DNA of 6,465 bases, taken from contig JABJES010000286.1 in NCBI GenBank assembly GCA_018663165.1, positions 1-6,465 of the forward strand. The letters run 5' to 3'. Shown piece by piece: positions 6,465 to 6,465 of this stretch (position 1 is its first letter; every line of letters begins with the position of its first letter). This DNA comes from Rhodospirillaceae bacterium (lineage in GTDB: Bacteria; Pseudomonadota; Alphaproteobacteria; UBA11136). The position numbers were made by a program, and so were the translations under genes. The notes under the pieces were generated by a model. That model had not been told where the DNA came from. It was given only the letters and a program-made list of their open reading frames with translations, and ran no database searches.

Positions 6465-6465
6465 A

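Overview
The window is most likely from an alphaproteobacterium, with a Rhodospirillales-like order as a weaker guess. The reasons are the use of LpxI (rather than LpxH) for UDP-2,3-diacylglucosamine hydrolysis, the tight lpxA-lpxI-lpxB order, a hexameric-type (type II) citrate synthase next to this lipid A block, and a PAS domain closest to that of rhizobial FixL. Coding density is very high: the only non-coding stretch is about 166 bases long.

Bases 1 to 2462, plus strand: the 3' part of lpxA, then complete lpxI and lpxB. The three reading frames overlap end to end (11 bases at lpxA/lpxI; 1 or 4 bases at lpxI/lpxB), so they are surely one translation-coupled unit. They cover three early lipid A steps: acylation of UDP-GlcNAc, cleavage of UDP-2,3-diacylglucosamine to lipid X plus UMP, and formation of the disaccharide. 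The upstream part (typically lpxD-fabZ in this group) lies outside the window.

Bases 2452 to 5530, minus strand: a two-gene signalling operon. A 739-residue membrane histidine kinase (two membrane segments around a double-Cache-like periplasmic sensor, HAMP, PAS, HisKA, HATPase_c) is followed, with an 8-base overlap, by a 288-residue response regulator whose output is a GGEEF diguanylate cyclase with an intact phosphoacceptor Asp and an intact inhibitory I-site. The kinase PAS domain keeps the positions of the FixL heme-ligating His and distal-pocket Arg, so a heme/gas sensor controlling c-di-GMP synthesis is a reasonable hypothesis. The cyclase gene runs convergently into lpxB and their last 11 bases overlap.

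Bases 5531 to 5696: an intergenic stretch with a perfect two-copy 17-bp tandem repeat upstream of the kinase and a hairpin followed by a T-rich tract that probably terminates the citrate synthase transcript.

Bases 5697 to 6465, minus strand: the C-terminal part of gltA (type II citrate synthase), with all three catalytic residues and an unusual basic C-terminal tail.

From memory, in many alphaproteobacteria lpxB and gltA are direct convergent neighbours. Here the sensor-kinase/cyclase pair sits between them, and the kinase gene looks more AT-rich than the flanking housekeeping genes, which fits a later insertion. No insertion sequence, CRISPR array, tRNA or rRNA was seen.
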